From Pristionchus mayeri (taxonomy: Eukaryota; Nematoda; Chromadorea; Rhabditida; Neodiplogasteridae), in the NCBI GenBank assembly GCA_036245805.1, contig BTRK01000007.1:248001-312000 (forward strand): a stretch of 64,000 nt of DNA, given 5' to 3'. A program made the translations under genes and the position numbers. Below, piece after piece: positions 25,201 through 36,453 of this stretch (the first letter of the stretch is position 1; the number at the start of each line of letters is the position of its first letter). The notes beneath the pieces were generated by a model. That model did no database searches. It was given only the letters and a program-made list of their open reading frames with translations, and was not told the origin of the DNA.

Positions 25201-26945
25201 TATGAGCCCGTTCGCGTAAGAGTCGAACAAACATCGGCAAACCGAATTTTCGAAAATTTGCGGAAAGGGGTATTCGATGGTGCTGATCATCGTGGTCATC
25301 TTCGTTTTGCTCCATCTCGATCGGTTAAGCCAGGCTGCATGTGGACTTGACCTACATTTCTAGTCATAACTCAGCAACCGATTTATAAAAGTTCATGAAA
25401 ATTTTATAGGTCATAGCTAGTACCATTAGGAAGCAGCTGACATCAAAATACGGCAGGTTTATTCATGCCAACATTATGAAATCGATGATCTCGAATATAA
25501 GGCAGAAGCTAAAACGGAGAACTACATGCTAATATGCGCCTTGTTCTGGGGAGCATTTTTCGTATGGTATGTGATGTATTATAACTAGACATATAAGAAG
25601 GTTGAAACTAATCTTTCCAATGGGAAACGACTGTTTTGAGTTGAGTATCATCGGTGTGCTAACCATTCCCTGTTTTTCATTCATTTCCATTACACGTTTT
25701 GAGTTCCCATTACACGTTTTCTGAGTGTGAATCCGTGCAATGGGGAATTTCGAAGTGAAACATAACCGAATCTGTCGAGTGAGAGGGGAGAGAATGATTC
25801 ACCATTGCACTCTTTTCTTAGTTTGAAAGTGTGTGATCATTAAGGGAAATTGTTTGGCAATCTAAATAATGAGTTCTTCAGTGCGCCCTCTTAACCATGC
25901 AACTCCGACAACGATAAGATGGACGATAATCCGAAAAGAAGAGAACCTTCCATGGAATTTCCGATTACCTCATGTGTTCATCTGTATTGTATTCCTTGAA
26001 TCTCATGACTATGTGAAATGATCCCATCGACCAATACATATTAGTAGATTTGTATTATCGGATAAAGAATGTGTAAGTGATAGCAATAGTGAAATGCGAA
26101 ACAAAACATTAAAATATCGAAATTTCACAAAATACAAATGTTCGCAAACTGAATGATTTATATATTTCCATAAAACGATGAAAACAGTGTAGTGTACTTC
26201 CACTGAATTTGAATATTTATAAAAATTCTGCAGAACGTAGTTTTTCGATACAAAAATGTTACACTCCGATGAAACTCAACTCAAAACAGTCGTTTCCCAT
26301 TGGAAAGAATAGTTTCAACCTTCTTATATTTTTGTTATACACTGTTTTTTTGTCGATTTTGTCAGTCGTGAACCGTGCCTAATGTTCTGTGAGTGTAAAA
26401 TGAAACGAAATTCCTTTGTTCCACTCAATTTGTAAGTAAATTTTCGAATGTGAGATTGAAACATATCCTCATTCTGCACTTTCTGTGCAGTAGACGCGGT
26501 TCACGACTGACAAAATCGTCAGAAAACAGTGTATAACAAAAATATATCTAGTTATAATACCTCACATACCATACGAAAAATGATCCCAGAACAAGGCGCA
26601 TCTTAGCATGTAGTTCTCGGTTTTAGCTTCTGCCTTATATTCGAGATCATCAATTTTATAATGTTGTTATGAAAAAAACCTGAGGTATTTTTATGTCAAC
26701 TGCTTCGTAATAGTGCTAGCTATGACCTGTAAAATTTTCATGAACTTTTATAAATCGGTTGCTGTGCTATGATCACAAATGTATGTGAAGTCCACGTGCA
26801 GCCTGGCATAACCGATCGAGATGGAGCAAAATTAAGTTGACCACGATGATCAGCATCCTCGAATACCCCTTTTCTCAATCTTTTGTAAATTTGGTTTGCC
26901 AGATCCTTTAGCACTTTGTTCGACTCTTATGCAAACGGGCTCATA
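25201..26945. mobile_element. Palindromic element (TATGAGC family) in PHD gene intron
   Basis: Begins TATGAGCCCGTTCGCGTAAG and ends with the inverse (CTTATGCAAACGGGCTCATA). Arm pairing includes CTCCATCTCGATCGGTTA near 25311 with its complement near 26810, and GGGAAACGACTGTTTTGAGT near 25622 with its complement near 26280. A second, inner inverted repeat occupies the middle. It sits between the exons encoding the PHD finger and the zinc knuckle. A relative is at 34859-35853. Confidence 0.9.
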
Positions 26946-28029
26946 TTTGTTTGTTCAAACATGCGAAATCTTGTAGTGACCGTCTCCGTTGTTCTCTCTG
27001 CCCCAACACGGGCGGTGCGATGAAGGAAGTCGAGGGACAGGACAAGTGGGTGCACGTGAGCTGCGCCATGTGGATACCAGAGATCAAGTGAGTGTAGAGA
27101 ACGAAGTGTGCAAGCAGTAGTTGACGCGCATCACATTGCGTTGTTAGATGAAATGGAAGATTATGTCAAAATTTAAAATAAAATACATGACTGAGCACTT
27201 GCGATTTTGGTGCTTCGATTGTCATACGAATAAGGCACGAATGCGTGTACTCAGTAATATGTCACTACTGCTCCAGGAAAAACAACATATATATTCATAT
27301 CACGGTCTTGAGTACCGTACAGGTACCTACCGTAATCTCTCTTTCCCACAGGTTCACGTACACTCGATCGGGTCGTGAGGTAATGCAGGGACTGGAGACA
27401 ATCCACCATCAGTGATGGCAACTGAAGTGCTCCATCTGCGATCTGAGGATGGGTGCATGCGTGCAGTGCGAGTACAAGGTGAATAATAGTAATTTTGTTA
27501 TTTTTACTGTTATTATTTTTGTTAATTCCAGTCCTGCGCAACGGCCTTCCACACGACATGTGCTCAGCGGAGTGGAGTGTGCGATGTGCTACACGAGGTG
27601 AGAAACTGTCCACTTTGGACATGGCTGATTTGTGCCTCTCAGTTGAAATAAGATGGGAGGAGTGCGGCGAGAGTAATATTTTCCATAGTTTTAGCTTAGA
27701 ACACACATAATTGTCTACATCAGGTTAAAAAAAGTATTGATTGTGAGGGTTGAATGTTCAATGTTAAGACTAAAATTGTAATTGTAGAAAAACGAGGCCG
27801 ATGAGTCAGTCAACTTCCACGCCTTCTGCAAGCGAAACACACTCGTGAGGAAGAGGGACAGGGGGGGAGCCAGTGGGAGGAGTGATGTGGTACGTTTCTA
27901 CTTCGATTGCTCTGCCAATATTGTCACCCCCAATCGAAGAAAAATCAAAGATAAAATAAAATAAATTTTAAGAAGAAAAAAAATCATTTTTTTCAGTGCT
28001 ACTGGTCCAGCTGAATTTGGATCGAATTT

Positions 28030-29365
28030 ACCAAGTACAGTAGCGAGCAAAACTATCACCTTTGAGTCTTTCAAAAATAAATTCCCTCAATCTTATTCAA
28101 TCTTTACAAATTTTCGGATGTACTATTATTTTATGATTACCAATCGAATCATCTATCAGATGGATGCCTCGCGATAGTGTAGGGAAGGTCACTGAGAAAT
28201 CGATATTTCGCTCAAAATCGTATTTTTTGGTAAAATGTGTGCCAAAAATCGAAAAATAATGTTATCCATCTATAAATCATCAGGATTGAAAGTGCATCTT
28301 TTGGAATTTCAAATGCGCCTTTTAAATTATTTGAGAACCGATTTTTTGAGGGAAGGTAGATCAATTCAAACTACAGTACTTTTATCACATTTATCGCTCT
28401 AACTGCAATTTTAAAGAAGCAATCGAGCTCAAATTTATAGGGTAACTTACGCTGGTGCTCCCTATTCACATATACACGTTTGGGTTTGACCGGCCTCGAT
28501 ATCGCCAAAATCGTCACTTTGGGTATGCTTTACTTTGACGAGCTCTAAGTTCCGGGTAGATTTTTTTCGGAACCCAGAAAGTGAATTGGAGATTCTACAA
28601 TGAAGGCCGAACAGATCTGTGAAATTTGGTACCTATTGGTCACAGATATGATAGTTTGCATCTTGCACAATTCTTCAAAAACAAGTAATTTTCGTCCATT
28701 TTTGTCCAAAATGACCTGTTTTTGACAAATTTTACAAGATTCAAAGTATCAAATCTATTGGAAAATGTGACCAATAGATAACAATTTGCACAGATATGTT
28801 CTGCCTTCATTGAAGAATCTCCAATTCACTTTCTGGGCCCCGAAAAAAATCTACCCGGAACTTAGATTTCGTCAAATGAAAGCATACCAAAAGAGACGAT
28901 TTTGGCGATATCGAGGCCGGTAAACCCCAAACTTGTACGTTAATAGGGACCACCAGCGTATGTTACCCTGTCAATTTGAGCTCGATTGCTTCTTTAGAAA
29001 TGAAGTTACAGCGATAAATGCACTAAAAAGTACTGTAGTTTGAATTGATTTACCTGCGCTCAAAAATCGATTCTCAATTAATTCAAAAGGTGCATTCGAA
29101 AGTCCGAAAGATGCACTTTTGACCCTGCTGATTTATATTTGGATAACATCATTTCTCGATTTTTGGCACACATTTTACCGAAAACTACGATTTTGAGCGA
29201 AATATCAATTTCTCAGTGACCTACCGTACACTATCACGAGACATCCATCGTATAGATGATTCGATTGGTAATCATGAAATATTAGTGCATCCGAAAAAAA
29301 AAATCGAATACGATTGAGGGAAGTTACGCTTGAAAAACACCAAGGTGATAGAGTTTTGCTCGCTT
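28030..29365. mobile_element. Palindromic element in PHD gene, after the ePHD exons
   Basis: Arms of ~0.65 kb fold back around 28700. AGTAGCGAGCAAAACTATCA (about 28040) pairs with GATAGAGTTTTGCTCGC (about 29345), and the GTGTGCCAAAAATCGA block near 28240 pairs with 29155. The right edge runs into sequence related to 18480-18630 of the PHD-less gene. The left edge falls beside an exon-like block reading LLVQLNLDRIYQ, whose equivalent in the arm gene reads LLILFNLDCIYQ (about 18450). The element therefore appears to have landed within or next to a coding block. Confidence 0.85.
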
Positions 29366-29669
29366 CTGTAACAGGAACGCTAATATTCCGCCCTCATTTG
29401 TACACTAATTTTGTAATTGCATTGATACTAAAATCAACACCAGATTATTCCCAATGGACTGTAATATGTTTCACAAAAATATATACAAAAATATTCACCG
29501 TTCATTCAGCCACGATCTCTTCCGTCATTTGGTTGAGTTGGACGGGCAGCCAGGGATTGTTCTCTCAACACGAGTCATAGCACAGATTGTAGATGGACTG
29601 CAGCAGGATATGACCGAGGAATAGGTGAGATGGGGGGGGGGGGGAAGAGATACTATACAATTGCGTCTG

Positions 29670-30570
29670 TTAAGAGACCCTCCACGAAAGAACGTAACAG
29701 GATGGCTAAAAATTTGATAAATTCCAAACTTTTTTTTCTGAAGTTGGGGGTACCGAGTGGTGAGTGATGGCCGCAATAACTAAGGCTTGGGGTCGATTTT
29801 GAAAAAGTTTCGGGGGACCCCCACTTTTGGGGTCGAAAAATTGACCTTCTCAGAAATACATGAAATATAGATTTTCTGATGTATTTCGACGCGTAGAATA
29901 CGAATTTCAACATCCGAAAGACAGAAAATGCGAAAGAAAAGAGATATAATCGAGAAACTGAAATTTTCGATCCGGAAAGGCACATAAAGAGCCATACATA
30001 AGTTTAGAAAAATAATAATTTGAGTCGTTGATATTTTCCGAAACCAGAAGTAATAAGAAACATTCACAATTTTTTGCAGAATTTTAAAAATGGGTATTCA
30101 TCGATTTTTTCGAGCCTGAATTTGATCATATTGGGTCAAAACGAAGGATTAGGATACTGCAATTTCTCAAATATGACTTCAAAGTTACTCCTGCTAAGAG
30201 AACCCTCATTACAATGTTCAAAATAACTTATAGCTCTTTATGTGCCTTTCCGGATCGAAAATTTCAGTTTCTCGATTATATCTCTTTTCTTTCGCATTTT
30301 CTGTCTTTCGGATGTTGAAATTCGTATTCTACGCGTCGAAATACATCAGAAAATCTATATTTCATGTATTTCTGAGAAGGTCAATTTTTCGACCCCAAAA
30401 GTGGGGGTCCCCCGAAACTTTTTCAAAATCGACCCCAAGCCTTAGTTATTGCGGCCACCACTCACCACTCGGTACCCCAACATCAGAAAACAAGTTTGGA
30501 ATTTATCGTATTTTTAGCCATCCGAGGCCCCCTGCACAGTTGTCACGTTCTCTCGTGGAGGGTCTCTTAA
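29670..30570. mobile_element. Palindromic TTAA element (short form)
   Basis: TTAAGAGACCCTCCACGAAA starts it, and GTGGAGGGTCTCTTAA ends it. This is the same family as 14291-15900 and 22535-24075 but only ~0.9 kb long. Its right-hand TTAA (30567-30570) also serves as the left edge of the next MITE, so one element inserted into the target site of the other. Confidence 0.9.
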
Positions 30571-30861
30571 AGGAGTGCTCCGGGGAATGAATGCTAGGGA
30601 GTCCCACCACGAAAATTCTGCGCTCTCAATGGGAAACTGTAGCGAATTTACCCGAGGAATGGACAAAACATATGTTGACCGAGTGAAACATAAACCAATC
30701 AGGCGCGACCCTGCGCTGTCAATGAACTTTGCGCGTTTGTAAATAGACTCAGAGGCGTCTGCGGAACTTCATACAAAGTGGTTTCTGATCGGGTGAGTGG
30801 CCTCTACGATATCCACACTGTCACTATGGGTTACTGAATATTCCCCGGAGCACTCCTTTAA
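30567..30861. mobile_element. TTAA-flanked MITE next to the palindrome
   Basis: TTAAAGGAGTGCTCCGGGGA at the left, TCCCCGGAGCACTCCTTTAA at the right, about 295 bp. It is a close relative of the copies at 13321 and 16573. It shares the TTAA with the palindromic element ending at 30570. Confidence 0.9.
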
Positions 30862-31827
30862 GTAGAGTGAGAGACCGTGAAATATCCTGAAAGATTTGGT
30901 ATTATTATAAAATCAGACGAAATCTGCAATTGTTGCTTCTAAACGAGAAAGTAATTCAAAGATTTTTGAAACTAGGAATTGGGTGGTTCGGACTGGGATA
31001 GCATTGAAAATAAAGAATATTGACATGAAGTAAGAATCAGTAAGGTTCGTGCTTCAATGAGATAACTGCAGCAACCGCAACTGTGCTCTCGCCAGCTAGT
31101 GGTGAGTGAAGTAGATATGGAGTATGTAGGATCATCGGTACTAGGATTGATCTATAACTAGTGAAGGAACTTTGAATGAGAAGTGCGAAGTAAGTTGCCC
31201 CGGACATTGCGGTTGCAGGGATGCATTAGATTGTGTAAATTTTCTCTGTTCTCAGTTCTTTGTTCTCGACTGATTGCATACGTAAGCATTCCTGAGAAAA
31301 ATATATTTTCCCTGAAATAATTAACAAGTGAGTTTTCAGTTGCGAGGAAACATCATGTTTTGAATGATTTCGTTTTTTAACAATTATAGCTTCACTTCGC
31401 ACAGCACTCAAATGACTATAATAAATGTTTTGTAGGTCGCGCGTCATCCCAGGCGTCGCCTGCGAAGGAGAATGGAGTGGTGATAGGAGGAGGAGGAGGA
31501 AGGGCGAAGAGTGAGGGGAGATAGAGGACGGGAATGAAGACAACACCGAGAGGAGGAACGGGAGGAGGGGGGTCACCTCCCAAGATCAAGAGGAGGTGAG
31601 AGTGTTGAGAATATTTTTTAAAAGTAGGATCATGGTTGTTTTTTCGCAAACAAAGGATGGTCAGATTATAGGAAACAAGAGTTTGAGAAAATGTAATGCG
31701 GTTGAAACACAAGCCGTATTGCCAAAATATTTTTGCTTCAAAATAGTACACAGTGTCTGGGGAAAGCCTGATAATAGTGAGGTTGTTAATTAAGGATGCG
31801 GTATGACAAGATATCGTTTAGGATAAA

Positions 31828-31829
31828 AA

Positions 31830-31869
<40 letters not shown>
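31828..31869 (+). repeat. ATT microsatellite
   Basis: About 14 uninterrupted ATT units directly in front of a GCAGCAGCAG splice acceptor and the last exon of the third gene copy. The same acceptor in the palindrome arms has only a short AT-rich stretch. Confidence 0.95.
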
Positions 31870-32394
31870 GCAGCAGCAGTCGTCGCACGGTCTCGTTTGC
31901 CTCCGTCATTCCCACAGCCAGTTCTCCTCCTCCTCGTCCCTTCCCTCATCCTCCTTCCTCCCTCCCCTCCCTCTCACGCTCCCCCGTCAAGACAACGCCT
32001 GCTCGCAGCAAGCTGCGACCCCAGAACCCGCCCTCTGACGACCTGCCCACCGTATCCTCAGCAGGTACCGTATCCAAGCATCACCCCACTACCGTAACCC
32101 CGACTACGCCCACTAAATTGCGCGATCGCCGAGATGTCAAGTATTTCTGATCCCTGATCTTTGATCTCTCCCCCTGTACTTGCACTGCCTTCCCACACTT
32201 CGATAGTATCGATTTCGTCTTATCGGGTTGTCATTTCCAATTGTTCCTTCTTTTGATCTTTGATCTCCTTTTTATTGTTATTCGTTAGTGAGCAAGCATC
32301 GTTTTACTTGTATTGTATTATTTATACTAATTTTAAGTTCTACTTTGATCAGACAATGCTATTGTTGCGATGGGTCCGGAGTATCTATGTTGAA

Positions 32395-32612
32395 AAAAAT
32401 ATCAAATTAAATAAAAAATATCGGATTTTATGCATCGGTCGTATAAAAGTAAGAATAACTATATTTTTGTCTGAATAATCGGTTTCTCGAATCATACATT
32501 GTACAGTCTTCTACCTGTTCTTATTTCTCTTAGATAATTCTCGACGTGATGAAGAGATTAGACACAATCAAATACGTCATCATCGACAAGGATATCGATT
32601 ATGAGTACAGCT
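32395..32612 (+). repeat. Exon-like duplicated segment (copy 2)
   Basis: Matches 4060-4262. After a TTTCTCTTAG acceptor-like site it reads DVMKRLDTIKYVIIDKDIDY, then EYS-stop. It could be a last exon of an unrecognised gene or a carried-along piece of a mobile element. It is not present in the giant palindrome arms. Confidence 0.5.
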
Positions 32613-32833
32613 AAGCTATAGGGATCAGAGCGGACTTGTCAATCAGCCTTGGATTAGCCTTCAAGCATGCTTCGTCATAGAAGTGCCGGATTGAAACCGA
32701 CTTCAAGGATGCTTGAAACGCTTTCTATTGCAGTTTACAATAATGATCTTAAATATAGTTCTTGTCGATTGGCGGTTGCAGTTGGAGAGCGAAATATCGA
32801 AATATCGCATAAAAATAATGCGCTTTTCATGAC

Positions 32834-33333
32834 NNNNNNNNNNNNNNNNNNNNNNNNNNNNNNNNNNNNNNNNNNNNNNNNNNNNNNNNNNNNNNNNNNN
32901 NNNNNNNNNNNNNNNNNNNNNNNNNNNNNNNNNNNNNNNNNNNNNNNNNNNNNNNNNNNNNNNNNNNNNNNNNNNNNNNNNNNNNNNNNNNNNNNNNNNN
33001 NNNNNNNNNNNNNNNNNNNNNNNNNNNNNNNNNNNNNNNNNNNNNNNNNNNNNNNNNNNNNNNNNNNNNNNNNNNNNNNNNNNNNNNNNNNNNNNNNNNN
33101 NNNNNNNNNNNNNNNNNNNNNNNNNNNNNNNNNNNNNNNNNNNNNNNNNNNNNNNNNNNNNNNNNNNNNNNNNNNNNNNNNNNNNNNNNNNNNNNNNNNN
33201 NNNNNNNNNNNNNNNNNNNNNNNNNNNNNNNNNNNNNNNNNNNNNNNNNNNNNNNNNNNNNNNNNNNNNNNNNNNNNNNNNNNNNNNNNNNNNNNNNNNN
33301 NNNNNNNNNNNNNNNNNNNNNNNNNNNNNNNNN
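32834..33333. other. Assembly gap (500 N)
   Basis: Exactly 500 unknown bases, a conventional scaffold gap size, so the real distance is not known. Long open frames that run through it are artefacts. Confidence 1.
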
Positions 33334-33529
33334 GTTCGATTCTTACACGACACGCGTGTTATTCCATTTAGATCTTCTCGGAGACCAACTAGTCTATGGA
33401 CTCAGATAAGATATGCCCCACGCTTACAAGAAGAGCTCCTGTTTGATGAAGGTTTGGATATTTTTAAAAGAATTTTGCCGACCAGGTCCCGGAACCATTA
33501 ACGAAAGCGTAATGATAGTGGTATAGTAG

Positions 33530-34160
33530 AGAAGTGTGAGCACGAATTCGCCGAGTGAAATTCGAAAATTTTACTCTTTGCTGTCCTCAATGTTTAACCT
33601 TCTAAATCAAATGAGGTGATCAAACTTTTTTTGTTTTGGAGATGGATACTTCGTCATCTCAATAAATATGGAGTTTCTGGCTTTTCGAGGTATTTGTGAA
33701 GCGTATATTATTCGAAATGCACGAGTCTGCAAAGACGTATTTCGATCATGACTTGGCCTTCGACTGGTGTATAGAGATATTCCGATGATGAATGGCAGTT
33801 GATGGTGCCAATTTCAGAAAAAAAACAACCTTCCTACAGCTACGTTCATCGTGCTTCAGACATCTCGCGCAGATTTTACTGTCGAGAGGAAGAGTGAATG
33901 AGAGTGTACAGGTTAGTGTGAGGAATACAGTAGAGCTGGAGGAATTTAGTGCGTGTAATGCTGAAATATTGGAGGGTTTTCTAAATACGAGGACCGCGGT
34001 ATTTGAGCTCATTCTACAAGTTGCCAATGTGAAGGGTATACTAAGAGTTTATTTGAAAAACCAACATTTTGTAAATTCCTATCATCACAGAGGAATCCTG
34101 CAAGCTTCAGGCACCTCCAAATTTGCAAGTGGTGATTGGAATCTCTTAGGGAAATAATTC
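33530..34160 (+). repeat. Dispersed exon-like repeat, copy 1
   Basis: Shares several blocks with 58430-58960: GAGTGAAATTCGAAA, TTCGAAATGCACGAGTCT, TTCGACTGGTG.ATA.AGA, and a coding-like part reading VSVRNTVELEEFSACNAEIL here and VSVRNTVELEDFSVCEAEML there. Upstream in this copy is DGANFRKKTTFLQLRSSCFR, which faintly resembles the first half of a BTB domain. It may be a decayed BTB-type gene duplicate, but I cannot confirm that. Confidence 0.4.
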
Positions 34161-34384
34161 AAACATTCGAGCTGCGAAAAATGCCAGGTGAGTTTAAGTT
34201 CCGAATTTGTCTGAAAAGATAAACTTGTACCTTGAGAGCAATGTTCAGGACTGTGTCATTATGTTTAAGATTGTGTCATTCTCAAAGCTCTACCCATATC
34301 GGCCTCGTGTATATAAATAGAGAGAGAAAGAGCGCGAGGAATTCGGGCGAGTGAAAGTGGGGGGGGGGGGGGTTAAAGCAGGTA

Positions 34385-34819
34385 TTAGGTTGATGCAAAA
34401 GTTTCTGACTATTCAATTTTCGTAGGTTCTTCCGGTGTATTTTGACTGTCTGACAAACTGGTGCAGATCTGTCCTTGTGAGGCATTTTCTAGTGGACGTT
34501 CGATACAGAACTGTTGTACTAGGTAATTTAGAATGCCCATTAGTTGTCCTTTAAAACTATGAATTAGTTAGCTGATATCATGGTTCTGACTGAAATTATA
34601 ATCAATTCAAAATTCAGATTAATTGCGACCTTTGTAGATTTAGGGTGTGAACAGTCCTATCCCTATTGATCGAACTGTCCCAACATAGCGATAGTAATAT
34701 GGTGTTCCCAGGGTCACATCAACCGCCGACAACTATCAGTTGATTGAACGATTTCGAAGAACGGGAGAGGTCATTATGTCTGAACATGAAAATAGTCAGA
34801 AACTTTTGCATCAGCCTAA
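34385..34819. mobile_element. Mariner-type MITE
   Basis: Terminal repeats TTAGGTTGATGCAAAAGTTT and, inverted, AAACTTTTGCATCAGCCTAA bound 435 bases, with ACTATT/AATAGT extending the pairing. A TA precedes the left end and TG follows the right end, a decayed TA duplication. A single related end (TTAGGCTGGTGCAAAAGTGT) is at 60949. No transposase is encoded; a full mariner elsewhere would mobilise it. Confidence 0.85.
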
Positions 34820-34858
34820 TGAAAGGCCACAATATTTTTGTCATCAATCACGCATGTT

Positions 34859-35853
34859 TATGAGCACGTTTGCGTAAGAATCGGACAATCGCTGCATCGG
34901 CCAAAAAAGTCAAATCGTTCTATCTTTGACTATTGGGGTTATTTTACACGCTGATGACGATATGCATATTTATTTTGCTCATAAATCGACCGTTGGCTCC
35001 AGAAGGCGTGACGTCGAAAACTGACTTTATCGAATATCTTGATCCCAGAGGTCGCTAAAATTAAGCGTGCATGGTGTCCGGGACAGAATTGACTGGCGAA
35101 CACGCCTGTCTAATTCATTTTAAATTAATTATTAAAATAAATTAGTAAAATTGAACTTTTTAGTGTCTTAATTGTACCCCGAGAGACATAGCGCAATCTG
35201 ACCGTCTTGACGAGAGGAACCCAAATCTGTGTTTAAATATGAATAAAAACATCGCCGAAGGCTAATGCCCGCGAAAAGGTGATCGTATTAAGTGAAGAAT
35301 CTGCGATTCCATTGACCCTTCCCTTGATCTACCCGCGTCTCTCACTCGGCGACCCCTTCCCATCTCCCTCCTCTGCGCCTCCCCTCCCTCCCCTCCCCGA
35401 CTCTGTGCTATTTTCACTCAAGAATGTCCACGAAATCGCGGGTATTAGCCTTCGGCGATGTTTTTATTCATATTTAAACACAGATTTGGGTTCCTCTCGT
35501 CAAGACGGTCAGATTGAGCTATGTCTCTCGGGGTACAATTAAGATATTAAAAGTTCAATTTTACTAATTTATTTTAATAATTAATGAACAAATGAATTAG
35601 ACAGGCGTGTTCGCCATTCAATTCTGCCCCGGACACCATGCGCGCTTAATTTTAGCGAATCAAGATATTCGATAAAGTCCGTTTTCGACGTCACGTCTTC
35701 TGGAGCCAACGGTCGATTTATGAGCAAAATGAATATGCCTATCGTCATCAGCGTGTCAGATTACCCCAATAGGCAGAGATACAGCGATTTGACGTTTTTG
35801 ACCGATGCCAAAAATATTAAAAATTGTCCGATTCTTACGCAAACGAGCTCATA
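34859..35853. mobile_element. Palindromic element (TATGAGC family)
   Basis: Starts TATGAGCACGTTTGCGTAAG and ends CTTACGCAAACGAGCTCATA. Arms of about 0.47 kb pair closely (for example CATCGCCGAAGGCTAATGCC near 35250 with its complement near 35440). The centre (35300-35420) is a C-rich non-repeated loop. Same family as 25201-26945. Confidence 0.9.
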
Positions 35854-35858
35854 TACAT

Positions 35859-36140
35859 CTTGTTGCTAGGCGATCATGAGTTTCACTCGTCACTAACGAC
35901 CGGGGGTTCATGGTCCTAAGATTCGAATTTGACCAGAAAATCATGATTAGACAAACACAGAGTACTGTAACCAATCGATATTCCAGTACCTCAGTAACTA
36001 CTGTATCCCAGTAACATGGATGTCGATTGGTTATGGCATTTGATGTTTATCTAACCATAATTTTGTACTCAAAAGCTCAATTTTAGACCATGAATCCGGT
36101 CGTTGGTAACGAGTGAAACTCATGATCGCCTAGAAGCAAG
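35859..36140. repeat. Short palindrome
   Basis: CTTGTTGCTAGGCGATCATG is answered by CATGATCGCCTAGAAGCAAG, and CACTCGTCACTAACGACCGG pairs with the right side near 36090. It lies 6 bases beyond the end of the preceding palindromic element. The loop includes CCAATCGATATTCCAG and a short inner inverted repeat. Confidence 0.85.
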
Positions 36141-36385
36141 ATTTATATATGTAATTGTAGGTTCGCACACACTGGTTGCAGTGAAACAACTCCCAAGTTG
36201 ATAGCTCAAATTCCTATCGAACGGCGTTCCGTCGCGCAAATGTCCGCCCCCCCCCCGGCAAAAGCACAGCTATCCTGACACTGTAATTCTCGTTTGTATG
36301 CCCTAGAATAGAAACACCGTGCCACAAAAAGCATAGTATATTCGTTCTCATCCAAGCATTACTGTATAAAGAAATACCATATCGT

Positions 36386-36453
36386 ATGTCTGTCTGTCCG
36401 TCTGTCCGTCCGTCCGTCTGTCCGTCCGTCTGTCCGTCTGTCCGTCTGTCTGT
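36386..36453 (+). repeat. TCTG/TCCG simple repeat
   Basis: Tandem tetranucleotides TCTG, TCCG and GTCC in mixed order over ~68 bases. Open frames through it are periodic and non-genic. Confidence 0.95.

Larger units (their letters stand above)
22319..27891 (+). pseudogene. JADE/BRPF-like PHD-finger gene, 5' and central exons
   Basis: Exons follow each other on the + strand. 22319-22426 encodes RIYQDDRLDELWLERINR, and about 24139-24250 encodes NLAMMLNLINEFEIECFK; both resemble the EPL-like region before the PHD finger. After a short block (24366-24469, VDEDARC), 24662-24742 carries PMIFCDGCNICLHLTCYGL and 24957-25012 carries VPEGHWECDMCK, together a C4HC3 PHD finger. 26977-27087 ([24 protein letters not shown]), 27352-27478 (CSICDLRMGACVQC), 27532-27597 (SCATAFHTTCAQRSG) and 27788-27891 (NFHAFCKRN) form the zinc knuckle and extended PHD. 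The pair binds histone H3 in acetyltransferase complexes. WVHVSCALWIPEV and CVTAFHVTC make JADE (C. elegans phf-15 type) the nearest match; BRPF/lin-49 is the alternative. An in-frame TGA at 27413-27415, just before WQLKC, breaks it. It is otherwise well conserved, so a sequencing error or a recent loss is possible. Confidence 0.75.
29510..32145 (+). pseudogene. 3' exons of the PHD locus (third copy of the arm gene)
   Basis: Exon 29510-29624 encodes HDLFRHLVELDGQPG and matches the arm exon 18631-18745, but the codon before the GTGAGA donor is TAG instead of GAG, so the frame closes. The next exon is largely lost: only a short Gln-rich end (about 31070-31115, CSRQLVVSE) survives after a palindrome and a MITE that occupy 29670-30861. 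The Gly-rich exon (about 31437-31595) has changed frame near its middle. The last exon (about 31870-32145) keeps the SKLRPQNPPSDDLPTVSSAG motif and ends KYF-stop. An ATT microsatellite lies just before its acceptor. With the TGA upstream, this locus is most likely a pseudogene relative to the cleaner copies in the giant palindrome. Confidence 0.7.

Noticed and set aside
32667..33371. Long open frames on both strands across 32.7-33.4 kb
   Set aside because: They run through the 500-N gap; the readable parts are short and featureless.
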